Below, one piece after another: positions 32,872-41,640 of a stretch of DNA of 64,000 nucleotides. Both the position numbers and the translations under genes were made by a program. This DNA comes from an uncultured Caryophanales bacterium. GTDB taxonomy: Bacteria; Bacillota_I; Bacilli_A; RF39; UBA660. Positions within the stretch are counted from its first letter, which is position 1, and each line of letters opens with the position of its first letter. Where the stretch lies: contig CAJLIR010000002.1 in the NCBI GenBank assembly GCA_905206805.1, forward strand, positions 62,001 to 126,000, written 5' to 3'. A model generated the notes under the pieces. That model was not told the origin of the DNA. It searched no databases and saw only the letters and a list, made by a program, of their open reading frames with translations.

Positions 32872-33648
32872 ATGAAAAAAATAGAAAAAATATTGTTAGT
32901 ATTTGTTTTTATGGTTGTTGGTTTATTTGGAATGGATAGTGTTAATGCTGCCGAATTATCTGTAAAATATAATGTTTCTAGTTATGAATATTTTTTTGAT
33001 GGTAGTAGTCAAAAATTAAATGGTAGTCTTGTAACTGAAAAAAATGATGTAATAAATACAGCAATTTCAAAATTTTATACTGCTGCAAGCGGAGCAGAAA
33101 AGGTTAATGTTGTGCCATTTAAATTTAATGTTAAAAGTGGATCAACTTGGGAATCAACTGATAAAATTACAATGTATATAAATATACCAAACGAATTAAA
33201 TTTAGATGATTCTACACATATTTATTTAATGAAAATTGATGCAGCAACAGGAGCTTATAAAGTATATTCTGTAGATGGTCAATTTAATGGACTTACTTAC
33301 TCTATAAAAAGTGAATCAGAAATTTCAGATTTTCTACAAAATCAAATAAGAATTGATAAAGTAAATGGTAAAAATATTAGAGAAAACTTAAGCAATAAAT
33401 TTGCTATATTAGAAACATCTGATTTTAGTACAACTGGTGATACATATTACGCATTAATTACATGTAAAGGAAAAGAAATAACTACGACAACTACTACAAC
33501 AACAACAGTTCCAAATCAAACAACAACTACTACAATTGAAAATCCAAAAACATTTGATGCTAATAATCAATTATATATTGTGATTGGTGTGATCGGTTTA
33601 GTAGGAATTATTGGATTAGGCGTAAAATTTGCTTCATCAAGTAAATAA
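32872..33648 (+). CDS. Sortase-anchored surface protein 1 (NPKT sorting signal)
   Basis: 258 residues. Signal peptide (1-27, ends VNA-A), a folded domain of about 180 residues, a Thr-rich spacer with one VPNQ interruption, then ENPKTFD, a hydrophobic helix and a short Lys tail. This is a cell-wall sorting signal of the NPxT type used by class B sortases, in agreement with the adjacent sortase. Closely related to the next protein (middle section near-identical). Ligand unknown. ATG 32872 follows GGAGAGG. Confidence 0.85.
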   Translation: MKKIEKILLVFVFMVVGLFGMDSVNAAELSVKYNVSSYEYFFDGSSQKLNGSLVTEKNDVINTAISKFYTAASGAEKVNVVPFKFNVKSGSTWESTDKITMYINIPNELNLDDSTHIYLMKIDAATGAYKVYSVDGQFNGLTYSIKSESEISDFLQNQIRIDKVNGKNIRENLSNKFAILETSDFSTTGDTYYALITCKGKEITTTTTTTTTVPNQTTTTTIENPKTFDANNQLYIVIGVIGLVGIIGLGVKFASSSK

Positions 33649-33664
33649 AAAGCAAATATAAACT

Positions 33665-33693
33665 AAACAAACAAGTTTCTTGTTTGTTTTTTG
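33665..33693 (+). terminator. Rho-independent terminator
   Basis: AAACAAACAAG / CTTGTTTGTTT with 3-nt loop and T-run. Confidence 0.85.
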
Positions 33694-33765
33694 TATAAAT
33701 AAAATTTCATGAAAATTTAAAAATGTAAAATTATGTCTAATAAATATGCATAATGGTGATATTTA

Positions 33766-33794
33766 TTGACCACACTAAAAATAGTTGTTATAAT
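33766..33794 (+). promoter_or_regulatory. Promoter of surface protein 2
   Basis: TTGACC (33766-33771), 17 nt, TATAAT (33789-33794), same -35 and spacing as for surface protein 1; AAATGTAAAATTATGTCTA lies at 33721-33739. Confidence 0.78.
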
Positions 33795-33819
33795 CTACTT
33801 AAGGATAGGAGAGATTGAA

Positions 33820-34617
33820 ATGAAAAAAATTGAAAAGATATTGTTAGCATTTGTTTTTATGTTTGTTGGATTATTTGGAATTCAAAATGTAGATGCTGCA
33901 TTAGCAGTAAAATATAACAAGGAAAACTATGATTATTTTTTTACTGGAAGTAATAAATTAGATATGAATCTTGTAACAACAGAAAATAGCGTAATAAATA
34001 CAGCAATTTCAAAATTTTATACTGCTGCAAGTGGAGCGGAAAAAGTTAATGTTGTACCATTTAAATTTAATATTAAGAGTGGGTCAACTTGGGAATCAAC
34101 TGATAAAATCACAATGTATATAAATATACCAAATGAATTAAATTTAGATGATTCTACACATATTTATTTGATGAAAATTGATGCAACAACAGGTGCTTAT
34201 AAAGTGTATTCTGTAGATGGTCAATTTAATGGACTTACTTACTCTATAAAAAGTGAATCTGACGTCCAAAATGCTCGTAATTCATTGGTTATAGGTGAAA
34301 AGAAAAAAGATAACGGATTGAATTACTTAAGTGATAAATTTGCTGTGTTAGAAACATCTGATTTTAGTACAACTGGTGATACATATTATGCATTAATTAC
34401 ATGTAAGGGAAAAGAAGTAACTACAACAACTACTACAACTACAGTTCCAAATCAGACAACAACTACAACAACTACAGTTCCAAATCAGGCAACAACTACT
34501 ACAATTGAAAATCCAAAAACATTTGATGCAAATAATCAGTTATATATTGTAGTTGGTGTAATCGGTTTAGTAGGAATTATTGGATTAGGTGTAAAATTTG
34601 CTTCATCAAGTAAATAA
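33820..34617 (+). CDS. Sortase-anchored surface protein 2 (NPKT sorting signal)
   Basis: 265 residues, paralogue of the preceding gene: same signal peptide, same central domain, same ENPKTFD sorting motif, helix and Lys tail. It differs around residues 150-180 and has an extra unit in the Thr-rich spacer (VPNQ occurs twice against once), so the spacer length varies by tandem repetition. Own promoter and terminator, so the pair arose by duplication of a whole transcription unit. Confidence 0.85.
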   Translation: MKKIEKILLAFVFMFVGLFGIQNVDAALAVKYNKENYDYFFTGSNKLDMNLVTTENSVINTAISKFYTAASGAEKVNVVPFKFNIKSGSTWESTDKITMYINIPNELNLDDSTHIYLMKIDATTGAYKVYSVDGQFNGLTYSIKSESDVQNARNSLVIGEKKKDNGLNYLSDKFAVLETSDFSTTGDTYYALITCKGKEVTTTTTTTTVPNQTTTTTTTVPNQATTTTIENPKTFDANNQLYIVVGVIGLVGIIGLGVKFASSSK

Positions 34618-34643
34618 AAAGAACAATTAAGTTCTTTTTTTTT
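34616..34643 (+). terminator. Rho-independent terminator
   Basis: AAGAAC / GTTCTT stem, 6-nt loop, nine-T run. Confidence 0.8.
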
Positions 34644-34673
34644 GATTTTTTAATATAATTAACTGGTGATAAT

Positions 34674-35453
34674 ATGCAATTTAAAGAAGGAGATTTAGTA
34701 ACTAGAAATTCCTATAACAATGATATGGTATTTAAAATTACATCTATAGAAGATAGCAATTGTTTTTTAAAGGGAATAAATGTTAGGTTAGTTGCAGATA
34801 GTCCTATTAGTGACTTGGTAATTTTTGATAAAGAATTTAAAGAAGATCAAGAATTTCTTGATAGGATAAAACCAAATACTAATTTTTCTCGTAGCGAATT
34901 TTTTTATTTGCCAGGTAAAATTTTACATATTGATGGTGATAGTGAATATTTAGAAAAGTGTTTAAAATACTATGAAGAAGATAATTTAATGGCAATAGGT
35001 GTTAGAGAAGATGAAGAAAATGTTCCAAGTAAAATTAGAGAACTGTTGGAAATTCATAATCCAAATATTTTAGTAATAACTGGTCATGATGCTTACTATA
35101 AAAAAAAAGGTGGAAGAGATGAGCTAAATGCATATAAAAATAGCGGAAATTTTGTATCTGCTATAAAGGAAGCAAGAAAATTTGAACATAGTCATGAAAA
35201 GTTAATAATAATTGCGGGTGCATGTCAATCAAATTATGAAGAATTGATAAAAGCAGGTGCAAATTTTGCATCAAGTCCTAAAAGAATTAATATTCATGCA
35301 TTAGATCCTGCCATAATTGCAACACGTATAAGTTTATCAGACATTAGTAAAGATATTGATTTAATAAGTATTTTAGAAAATACTAAATATGGTAGTGATG
35401 GTATAGGCGGAATTAAAACAAAAGGAACAATGTATATAGGTTACCCTAGATGA
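34674..35453 (+). CDS. yabG: Sporulation-specific protease YabG
   Basis: 259 residues. LPGKILHIDGD, ILVITGHDAYY, FAGACQS-like IIAGACQSNYEELIKAGANF and SSPKRINIHALDP are family-wide signatures. In Bacillus, YabG is a mother-cell cysteine protease that processes spore coat proteins; the Cys in GACQS is the likely nucleophile. Followed by veg exactly as in Bacillus. GGTGAT near the start. Confidence 0.93.
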   Translation: MQFKEGDLVTRNSYNNDMVFKITSIEDSNCFLKGINVRLVADSPISDLVIFDKEFKEDQEFLDRIKPNTNFSRSEFFYLPGKILHIDGDSEYLEKCLKYYEEDNLMAIGVREDEENVPSKIRELLEIHNPNILVITGHDAYYKKKGGRDELNAYKNSGNFVSAIKEARKFEHSHEKLIIIAGACQSNYEELIKAGANFASSPKRINIHALDPAIIATRISLSDISKDIDLISILENTKYGSDGIGGIKTKGTMYIGYPR

Positions 35454-35463
35454 GGAGGATTAA

Positions 35464-35688
35464 ATGACTGTTGAGCAAATTAGATTAAAACTTAATGATT
35501 TTTTGGGCAAAGATGTTATTATAAAATGTAGTCTTGGAAGAAATAAATATGAAAAATATAATGCAAAAATAAAAGAATTATATAAAAATGTTTTTTTAGT
35601 TGAAGTAAAAGAATCAAAAATAAAGAATGAGATAAAGTCATTTTCGTATTCAGATATAATTACTAAAACAATAAAAATAGATTGTTAA
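35464..35688 (+). CDS. veg: Veg family protein
   Basis: 74 residues: IRLKLNDFLGKDVIIKCSLGRNK, then VFLVEV and FSYSDIITKTIKI match the Veg layout. In Bacillus it stimulates biofilm matrix expression; highly conserved next to yabG. GAGGAGG precedes ATG. Confidence 0.88.
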   Translation: MTVEQIRLKLNDFLGKDVIIKCSLGRNKYEKYNAKIKELYKNVFLVEVKESKIKNEIKSFSYSDIITKTIKIDC

Positions 35689-35705
35689 ATTTTTAGTTAT
35701 AACTA

Positions 35706-35734
35706 TTGCTTTTAGAAAAAATTTATTATACAAT
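35706..35734 (+). promoter_or_regulatory. spoVG promoter
   Basis: TTGCTT (35706-35711), 17 nt, TACAAT (35729-35734), about 35 nt before the gene. A sigma-H promoter, as in Bacillus, is not evident. Confidence 0.5.
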
Positions 35735-35770
35735 TAATGTGTAATAGATAGACTGAAGGGAGAGATTTAC

Positions 35771-36028
35771 TTGAAAATTACATCTGTAAATGTTCATAAA
35801 ACAGAAAAAGAAAACTCAAGAATGAAAGGAATTGCTTCTGTAGTAATTGATAATTGTTTTGCAGTTCGTGATATTCGTATTATACAAGGTGATGATAAAT
35901 TATTTATAGCAATGCCAAGTCGCAAGGTAGCTGATGATAAATATCATGATATAGCTCATCCAATTGATCAAGCAACAAGAGATATGTTTGAAAAAGCAAT
36001 ATTAGATGCTTATAATGAAGCCGAATAA
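35771..36028 (+). CDS. spoVG: RNA-binding regulator SpoVG
   Basis: 85 residues from a TTG start with GGGAGAG 7 nt upstream. MKGIASVVIDNCFAVRDIRI and AMPSRKVADDKYHDIAHPI are diagnostic. A small nucleic-acid-binding protein acting in septation and sporulation control. Ends just before the ISL3-family insertion; AGCCGA/TCGGTT flanking its stop may be the remains of its terminator. Confidence 0.94.
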   Translation: MKITSVNVHKTEKENSRMKGIASVVIDNCFAVRDIRIIQGDDKLFIAMPSRKVADDKYHDIAHPIDQATRDMFEKAILDAYNEAE

Positions 36029-36032
36029 AATC

Positions 36033-37463
36033 GGTTCTTTGTCAAATAGTGTTGGTCAACAATAAATTTGATAAATGAATTGTGATTATAATGGATGATG
36101 AAAATCATCCTTTTATAATGCCTTTAATTAAGAAAATACGAGATATAAAATGATCATATTTTCTATAGCCAAAAGCAACTCTTTTAATACATTTAATTAA
36201 ATTATTAGTGCCTTCTATAATTCCATTATTAATATCATATTTAAATGAGTTTTCAATATATTTAATATTTTCTTTATATAATTTTAATGCTTGTTTCATT
36301 TTTGAAGATAGATTTTTGTTTTGATTTAATGTTATTGCTTTAAACTTGTTAAAATCTTTTTCTTTTAAAGAATTGATTAAACCTTGATAACATTCATAAG
36401 TAGCTTTTAGAAGTGGATTTGTATTAATCAAATATTGAACAATATCTTTTTGGGACATATCTTTGTGAAAATGTTTAGAGTATTGTTTTTCTTCAGATAA
36501 ATCATTTTCATTTTTAACGATTAGTTTCCAATAGTCCTTTAATTTATTATAATTATGGTTATCTTTTTTACATAAACTAACTCTAGTACTATTTAAGGCA
36601 TTATAAGCTTGAACTACAATATGAAATCTATCAATAGATATATTGGCATTTTTAAATAATTTTTTAGCTAAATGGATATAGCCTGAATAAAAATCAATTG
36701 ATATGTGTTTTACTTTATCACGTTCTTTTTTAGAATATCGTCTAAAATATTTCTCTAAGGTTCTAGATTTTCTCGAATCATTTATATCAAATAAGCTATT
36801 ATTATCATTATTAGTAATAATAAAAGCCATTTTACCTTTAGTATCTTCATTGATTTTGGTAAAGTAGGATGCCTTAAAACAGTATTAGATGATATTTCAT
36901 TTAGTATACGATCAATGATAGAAACAGAAACATCCATTCTTTTAGCTATATCTTTTTCTGATTGCTTTTCCATAAGTTCTAATCTTATTTTAAGATTAGT
37001 ATTATTAGAAATATTCTTATTTTTATCAACAAGATTAGTTTCAGCAATAAAAGTATTATTACAGTGCTTACAAAAGAAACGTTGCTTATGAAGAATTAAT
37101 CTAGTTAAACAATTTCCTTGTTTAGGAATTTTAACAATACAATTTTTTCTAAAACCCCATTTTATAATATCATTTGTAGATTGATTAATAATTTTACAAC
37201 AAGGACAAAATTCAGGGTTATAGGTTAAAACACCCTCAATTATCTTATAATTTTTTCCTTTTATAATTTTTTCTTTGCATTCTGTAATAATATGAATATT
37301 TTTATCTTTAATATTTAGTAAATTTAGTATATAATTATTAGTAGACATAAGTTTATTCCTTTCAATGTTTTCTTAACAATTACATTGTATCAAACTTATG
37401 TCCTTTTTTTAAATAAAAATAGTGTAGTGATTTACACTCACCAACACTATTTATAATACAACC
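36033..37463. mobile_element. ISL3-family insertion sequence, defective
   Basis: Terminal inverted repeats of about 24 bp: GGTTCTTTGTCAAATAGTGT (36033 on) and its inverted partner ending at 37463; the inner 13 bases (AAATAGTGTTGGT) are identical. Inside is a two-zinc-finger ISL3 transposase broken by a frameshift. No matching target duplication is visible at the two edges. It separates spoVG from the DGR-target remnant. Confidence 0.85.
36105..37348 (-). pseudogene. ISL3-family transposase, frameshifted
   Basis: Read on the minus strand from 37348. The N-terminal part (188 residues) has the zinc finger (FCPCC, FFCKHCN) and helix-turn-helix; the frame then shifts after HPTLPKSM near 36840 and the catalytic part continues in another frame from 36830 (DTKGKMAFIITN..., SIDFYSGYIHLAKK, SIDRFHIV, GIIEGTNN). 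About 20 bp seem deleted at the break relative to the usual family sequence. DDE residues remain, but no full-length enzyme can be made unless the frame is restored. Confidence 0.88.
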
Positions 37464-37550
37464 TAAACTAATATGTACATAAACCCTTATAAATAAAGGG
37501 TTTTATTATTTTTATAAATGTTGACGATATGGAACTTAGTCGCCCCCTGA

Positions 37551-37925
37551 AGAGAGCAGGCCCCTGGAAGTGACGAAAGTGATGCAACACTATTAGAAAA
37601 AACAGATGGAATAGATTATCCAGATTCACGATATTATAATTTATATCCATATAAATATGAATTAAATACAGATAATTGGTATGATTATACAAGTGGACTG
37701 ATAGGAGATGCTACAAAAGAAATAGCTAACACTAAAACAAATTCATCAGGTGGAAATAGAGGTTTATGGTTTAGTGATTATGCTACTTTTCCTACGGCTG
37801 CTAGCCCTTGTTTCCTCTGTGGTGGTTACTTTGGTAATGGCTCTCTTGCGGGCGTGTTTGGTTTCGGTCGTGCCACTGGCTCTGCGAATAGCTACTACGC
37901 TTCGCGTTTAGTTTTAGCTTATTAA
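37551..37925 (+). pseudogene. 3' remnant of DGR-type target gene, copy 1 (C-type-lectin-fold variable domain)
   Basis: An open frame of 124 codons without start, preceded by a TGA. It encodes TDGIDYPDSRYYNLY..., GLWFSDYATFPTAASP and then a variable C-terminal block SPCFLCGGYFGNGSLAGVF ending RLVLAY. This layout (W/C-F-x2-GG...AGVF-x-F-x-R...RLVL) is that of variable regions diversified by DGRs on an FGE/C-type-lectin fold. The last 125 bp are much more GC-rich than the surroundings. Colinear without indels with 43182-43544. The 5' part is lost at the IS side. Confidence 0.75.
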
Positions 37926-37995
37926 TATAGTTTTTTATAAATGTAAATATCATAAATTTTATAAAGATTATTGTAAGTTTACACTAATCTTTTTT

Positions 37996-38023
37996 AATAT
38001 TATTAAAAGTTGTATCATATAAT
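37996..38023 (+). promoter_or_regulatory. Sigma-E-like promoter of yabP
   Basis: AATATT (37996-38001), 14-nt spacer, CATATAAT (38016-38023), matching the mother-cell sigma-E pattern (ATATT, 14, CATANNNT). yabP is sigma-E controlled in Bacillus. Confidence 0.55.
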
Positions 38024-38041
38024 TTCTAGAGGAGGAATTAT

Positions 38042-38332
38042 ATGGATAAGGTAGAAAATTTTAATACATTAGGACATGTTGTAACTTTAAGTGAAAGAAA
38101 GAATATAGTTATTACTGGTGTAAAAAAAATAGAAAGTTTTGATAATGAAGAATTTTTAATGGAAACAAATATGGGATTTATTGTTTTAAAAGGAGAAGAA
38201 TTAGAAATTATTAAACTTGATACATATCAAGGAAATGTTTCTATAAAAGGAAAAGTTAATAGTTTAACATATATGGAAAGTTTATCGAAAAAAGATAAAG
38301 AAGATGGAGTGTTCAATAAATTATTTAGATGA
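38042..38332 (+). CDS. yabP: Sporulation protein YabP
   Basis: 96 residues of repeated beta-strands: GHVVTLSERKNIVITGVKKIESFDNEEFLMET is the conserved YabP/YqfC core. Mother-cell protein of spore development. AGAGGAGG before ATG; overlaps yabQ at ATGA. Confidence 0.88.
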   Translation: MDKVENFNTLGHVVTLSERKNIVITGVKKIESFDNEEFLMETNMGFIVLKGEELEIIKLDTYQGNVSIKGKVNSLTYMESLSKKDKEDGVFNKLFR

Positions 38333-38616
38333 TGAATTTGAAAACACAAATTATCTTAGTTATATTTTCATTTATATATGGTTTTTTATTTTCTATATTT
38401 TTAAATATTAACTATAAATTTATCTATAGTAACAATAAATTTATAAAAATTGCGACATCTTTTATTATAATATTAATATCTGTTTTAGTTTATTTTATTG
38501 GTATAAGAAAAATTAACAATGCTATTTTACATCCATATTCCATACTAATGGTAATTTTAGGCTTTTTTGTTGACATTTGTCTTCACAGTATTATTGCCAA
38601 AAAATACAAAAAATGA
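38329..38616 (+). CDS. yabQ: YabQ-like spore cortex membrane protein
   Basis: 95 residues with three membrane helices (about 7-25, 38-58, 68-88). Identified mainly by position between yabP and divIC, as in Bacillus, and by its topology; shorter than Bacillus YabQ. ATGA overlap with yabP and no separate ribosome-binding site, so translation is coupled. Confidence 0.7.
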   Translation: MMNLKTQIILVIFSFIYGFLFSIFLNINYKFIYSNNKFIKIATSFIIILISVLVYFIGIRKINNAILHPYSILMVILGFFVDICLHSIIAKKYKK

Positions 38617-38622
38617 TATACT
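38594..38622 (+). promoter_or_regulatory. Vegetative promoter of divIC inside yabQ
   Basis: TTGCCA (38594-38599), 17 nt, TATACT (38617-38622). Lets the division gene be expressed outside sporulation. Confidence 0.6.
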
Positions 38623-38646
38623 ACTATTATGGTAGGTGGTTGGTGT

Positions 38647-39081
38647 ATGGCTAAAAGAATTATAACAAAAGCATCAAAAACCCGACTGATTGTTTTTGGT
38701 GGTCTTTGTGTTGTTGTTATATCATATTTTATTATAAATACTTTTTCTATGTTATTAAATATAAAAAAACTAAGTTCTGAACAACAAACATTACAAAGTA
38801 ACTTGGTTCAGTTACAAGAAGATGAAGTAAATTTGACAAAAGAGTTATCTAAATTAAAAAATGATGAATATAAAGCAAGATATGCAAGAGAATATTTTTT
38901 GTATTCTAAAGAAAATGGGGAATATATTTTTTCAAATATTTTAGATGATGATCAAACTGATATTAATGAACCAAATGAAACTAATAGTCTATACTATTAT
39001 GTGATTGCTGCAGTTATTTTAATATCACTATTTATGATATTATTTATTATAAAGAAAATTAATAAATCAAGAAAAAAATAA
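38647..39081 (+). CDS. divIC: Septum formation initiator DivIC/FtsB
   Basis: 144 residues: N-terminal membrane helix (about 14-36) and a coiled coil (KKLSSEQQTLQSNLVQLQ..., 40-75) with the YARE-YFLYSKENGE segment typical of DivIC. Unusually it has a second hydrophobic helix (about 115-137) and basic tail at the C-terminus. ATG 38647 follows AGGTGG. Works with FtsL/DivIB at the division septum. Confidence 0.87.
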   Translation: MAKRIITKASKTRLIVFGGLCVVVISYFIINTFSMLLNIKKLSSEQQTLQSNLVQLQEDEVNLTKELSKLKNDEYKARYAREYFLYSKENGEYIFSNILDDDQTDINEPNETNSLYYYVIAAVILISLFMILFIIKKINKSRKK

Positions 39082-39103
39082 GGAAATATAAGGGGTTGGA
39101 AAT

Positions 39104-41536
39104 ATGTATAAAATAGGTGAACAATTTAATATAGATTATGAATCAGCGAAGGCAAATCCCAAATGTGTCATAATGGGTCAAAAATATCGTATTACTGTTA
39201 TGACTGAAAGGCTGGTAAGACTTGAATATAATGAATCTGGCATTTTTTTAGATCGACCAACCCAATTTGCTTGGCATAGAAATTTAGGAATTACAGATTT
39301 TAAAATAAAGCAAGATTCAAAATATATTGAAATAACTACAAAATATTTTTGCTTAACTTATCTAAAGGAAAAACCATTTGGTTCAACTAAGTTAAATCCA
39401 ACAGCAAATTTAAAAGTTGAACTATTGGGTAGTGAACGCGTATGGTATTATGGGCACCCTGAAATTAGAAATTATGGAAGTCCAGGGTTAGAATTATATG
39501 AGAATCAAAAGAGTACAAAAAAACATAAAGTCAAATATAAAAAAGGTTTATATTCAATAGATGGGTTTGTAAGTATAGATGACTCTAAAAGTATGATAAT
39601 AGAAGAAACTGGAAGTGTCATTGAAAGAAAAGAAGAAAAAGGTAATGTTGATATATACTTGTTTATGTATTATAAAAATTTTCAGGGATGTTTAGATGAC
39701 TATTATCATTTAACTGGATATCCTGCATTGATTCCAAGATATGCACTAGGAAATTGGTGGAGTCGCAATATTGCGTATAATGATGATAATCTAAAAGATT
39801 TAGTCAATAATTTTGAAACAAAAAACATACCACTTTCAGTATTAGTTTTAAATAATGAGTGGCATTTAAATAAATACGAAAATATTTCAAATATAAAAAC
39901 TGGGTTTACGTTTAATAACAATTTAATAAAAAATCCGAATGAAGCAATAAAATACCTACATTCTAAGGGAATTAGATTAGGACTTAACATAGATCCAAGC
40001 GATGGAATTTATCCATACGAGGTTTATTACAATAAAATTTGTGAATATTTGCAAGTAACTCCAGGTACAGTAATTCCATTTAATGTATTAGATCCTAAAT
40101 TTTTAGATGTTTATTTAAAACTGCTTATTCATCCATTAGATAATTTAGATGTAGATTTTTATTGGTTAGATTATACATATCCTAAAAAAAAGCAAGAACT
40201 ATGGATTTTAAATCATTATAATTTTTATGATATGATGAGAAATTATAAAAGAAGACCAATGTTACTCACAACTAATTCATTAATTGCGCCTCATAGATAT
40301 CCTGTTTTATATTCTGGAAAAAGTACTGTTAGTTGGGATACGTTAAAACTAATTCCGATTCATAATTCAAGTGCAGCAAATAATGGAGTAAGTTGGTGGA
40401 GTCATGATATTGGCGGATTTTATAAAGGTATTGAGGATGATGAGTTATATACCAGATATGTTCAACTAGGAACATTTAGTCCAATTTTAAAATTTGGTAG
40501 TGAAAGAGGAAAATATTACAGAAGAGAACCTTGGAAATGGGGATATAAGACTTATAATATAGTAAAAGATTATTTAAAACTAAGACATCGATTAATTCCC
40601 TATTTATATACTGAAGCATATAAATATCATAAGAATGGAATACCTGTTATTCAACCAATTTATTATAAGAATCCTGAAATGTATGATGATTTGTCATACA
40701 GAAATGAATATTATTTAGGTAGTGAATTATTTATTTGTCCTATAATAAATAAAAAAGAACAAGTTATGCAACGTGTAATTCATAAATTTTATGTTCCGGA
40801 TGGAGTTTGGTATGATTTTGTAACTGGCAAGAAATTTCCTGGTGGAAAAAGTTATGTATCATTCTTTAAAGATGATGATTATCCAGTGTTTGCTAGAGCA
40901 GGTTCTATAATTACATTAGGAGAAAATGATAATATAAATGATACAACTCCTCCAAAAAATATGGAAATTCAAATCTTTCCAGGAAGAAGCAATAAATATG
41001 ATTTGTATGAAGATGATGGTGTAAGTAATTTATATAAAAATGGATATTTTCTAAAATCATCAATAGAATATAATTATTTACCAAGTAATTATACCGTAAT
41101 AATTAGAGCAACTGAGGGAAAAAGTGGTATTGTACCAGAAAAAAGAAATTATAAAATAAGATTTAGAAATACTAAGGAAGCAAATGATGTTATTGTTTAT
41201 TTTAATAATGATCCATTAGATTATCAGAGTTATGTAGAAAATACAGATTTTATAGTTGAAATAAAAGATGTTCCGACAATAGGACAATTAACTTTGAATT
41301 GTAAGGGAAAAAATATTGAAATTGATGCTGTCAGATTAATAAATGAAGAAATACAATCAATATTATATGATTTACAAATAGAAACAGAAATGAAAGAAAC
41401 AATAGATCAGATAATATTTAGTGAATTACCAATTAAGAAAAAAAGAATAGCACTTAGAAAACTAAGAAAAGTTGGATTGGAAAGAAAATTTATTCGTTTA
41501 TTTTTAAAATTATTAGAATACATTAGCGAAGTTTAA
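39104..41536 (+). CDS. Glycoside hydrolase family 31 alpha-glucosidase
   Basis: 810 residues, no signal peptide, cytoplasmic. N-terminal beta-sandwich, catalytic barrel with nucleophile Asp in DFYWLDYTYP (about residue 360) and general acid in SWWSHDIGGF (about 440), then ALIPRYALGNWWSR and the C-terminal sandwich (GSIITLGE...). Hydrolyses alpha-linked glucosides. The last 60 residues (NEEIQSILYDL...) are a helical extension. Preceded by GGGGTTGG. Confidence 0.92.
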   Translation: MYKIGEQFNIDYESAKANPKCVIMGQKYRITVMTERLVRLEYNESGIFLDRPTQFAWHRNLGITDFKIKQDSKYIEITTKYFCLTYLKEKPFGSTKLNPTANLKVELLGSERVWYYGHPEIRNYGSPGLELYENQKSTKKHKVKYKKGLYSIDGFVSIDDSKSMIIEETGSVIERKEEKGNVDIYLFMYYKNFQGCLDDYYHLTGYPALIPRYALGNWWSRNIAYNDDNLKDLVNNFETKNIPLSVLVLNNEWHLNKYENISNIKTGFTFNNNLIKNPNEAIKYLHSKGIRLGLNIDPSDGIYPYEVYYNKICEYLQVTPGTVIPFNVLDPKFLDVYLKLLIHPLDNLDVDFYWLDYTYPKKKQELWILNHYNFYDMMRNYKRRPMLLTTNSLIAPHRYPVLYSGKSTVSWDTLKLIPIHNSSAANNGVSWWSHDIGGFYKGIEDDELYTRYVQLGTFSPILKFGSERGKYYRREPWKWGYKTYNIVKDYLKLRHRLIPYLYTEAYKYHKNGIPVIQPIYYKNPEMYDDLSYRNEYYLGSELFICPIINKKEQVMQRVIHKFYVPDGVWYDFVTGKKFPGGKSYVSFFKDDDYPVFARAGSIITLGENDNINDTTPPKNMEIQIFPGRSNKYDLYEDDGVSNLYKNGYFLKSSIEYNYLPSNYTVIIRATEGKSGIVPEKRNYKIRFRNTKEANDVIVYFNNDPLDYQSYVENTDFIVEIKDVPTIGQLTLNCKGKNIEIDAVRLINEEIQSILYDLQIETEMKETIDQIIFSELPIKKKRIALRKLRKVGLERKFIRLFLKLLEYISEV

Positions 41537-41547
41537 TAATTATATAT

Positions 41548-41572
41548 AAAGTTCATTAAAATTGAACTTTTT
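41548..41572 (+). terminator. Rho-independent terminator
   Basis: AAAGTTCA / TGAACTTT stem with TTTTT. Confidence 0.75.
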
Positions 41573-41582
41573 GGTACTATAA

Positions 41583-41626
41583 AAGTGTAATAATTAATTA
41601 CAGAAATGTGATTGATTATTACACTT
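41583..41626. repeat. 12-bp inverted repeat at the upstream edge of the IS110 element
   Basis: AAGTGTAATAAT (41583-41594) and ATTATTACACTT (41615-41626), followed by CTTTTTATT. Either a terminator-type hairpin or part of the element end. Confidence 0.5.
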
Positions 41627-41640
41627 CTTTTTATTATGAT

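Noticed and set aside
33460..34520. ACAACTAC-type tandem repeats as a CRISPR or satellite
   Set aside because: They are in-frame Thr codons of the two surface-protein spacers, without unique spacers.
36025..37471. Target-site duplication of the ISL3 element
   Set aside because: The 8 bp on each side (ATAAAATC and TAAACTAA) do not match, so none is claimed.
37468..37692. Minus-strand ORF over the IS right end and DGR remnant
   Set aside because: Antisense to the remnant, no ribosome-binding site, composition follows the opposite strand.
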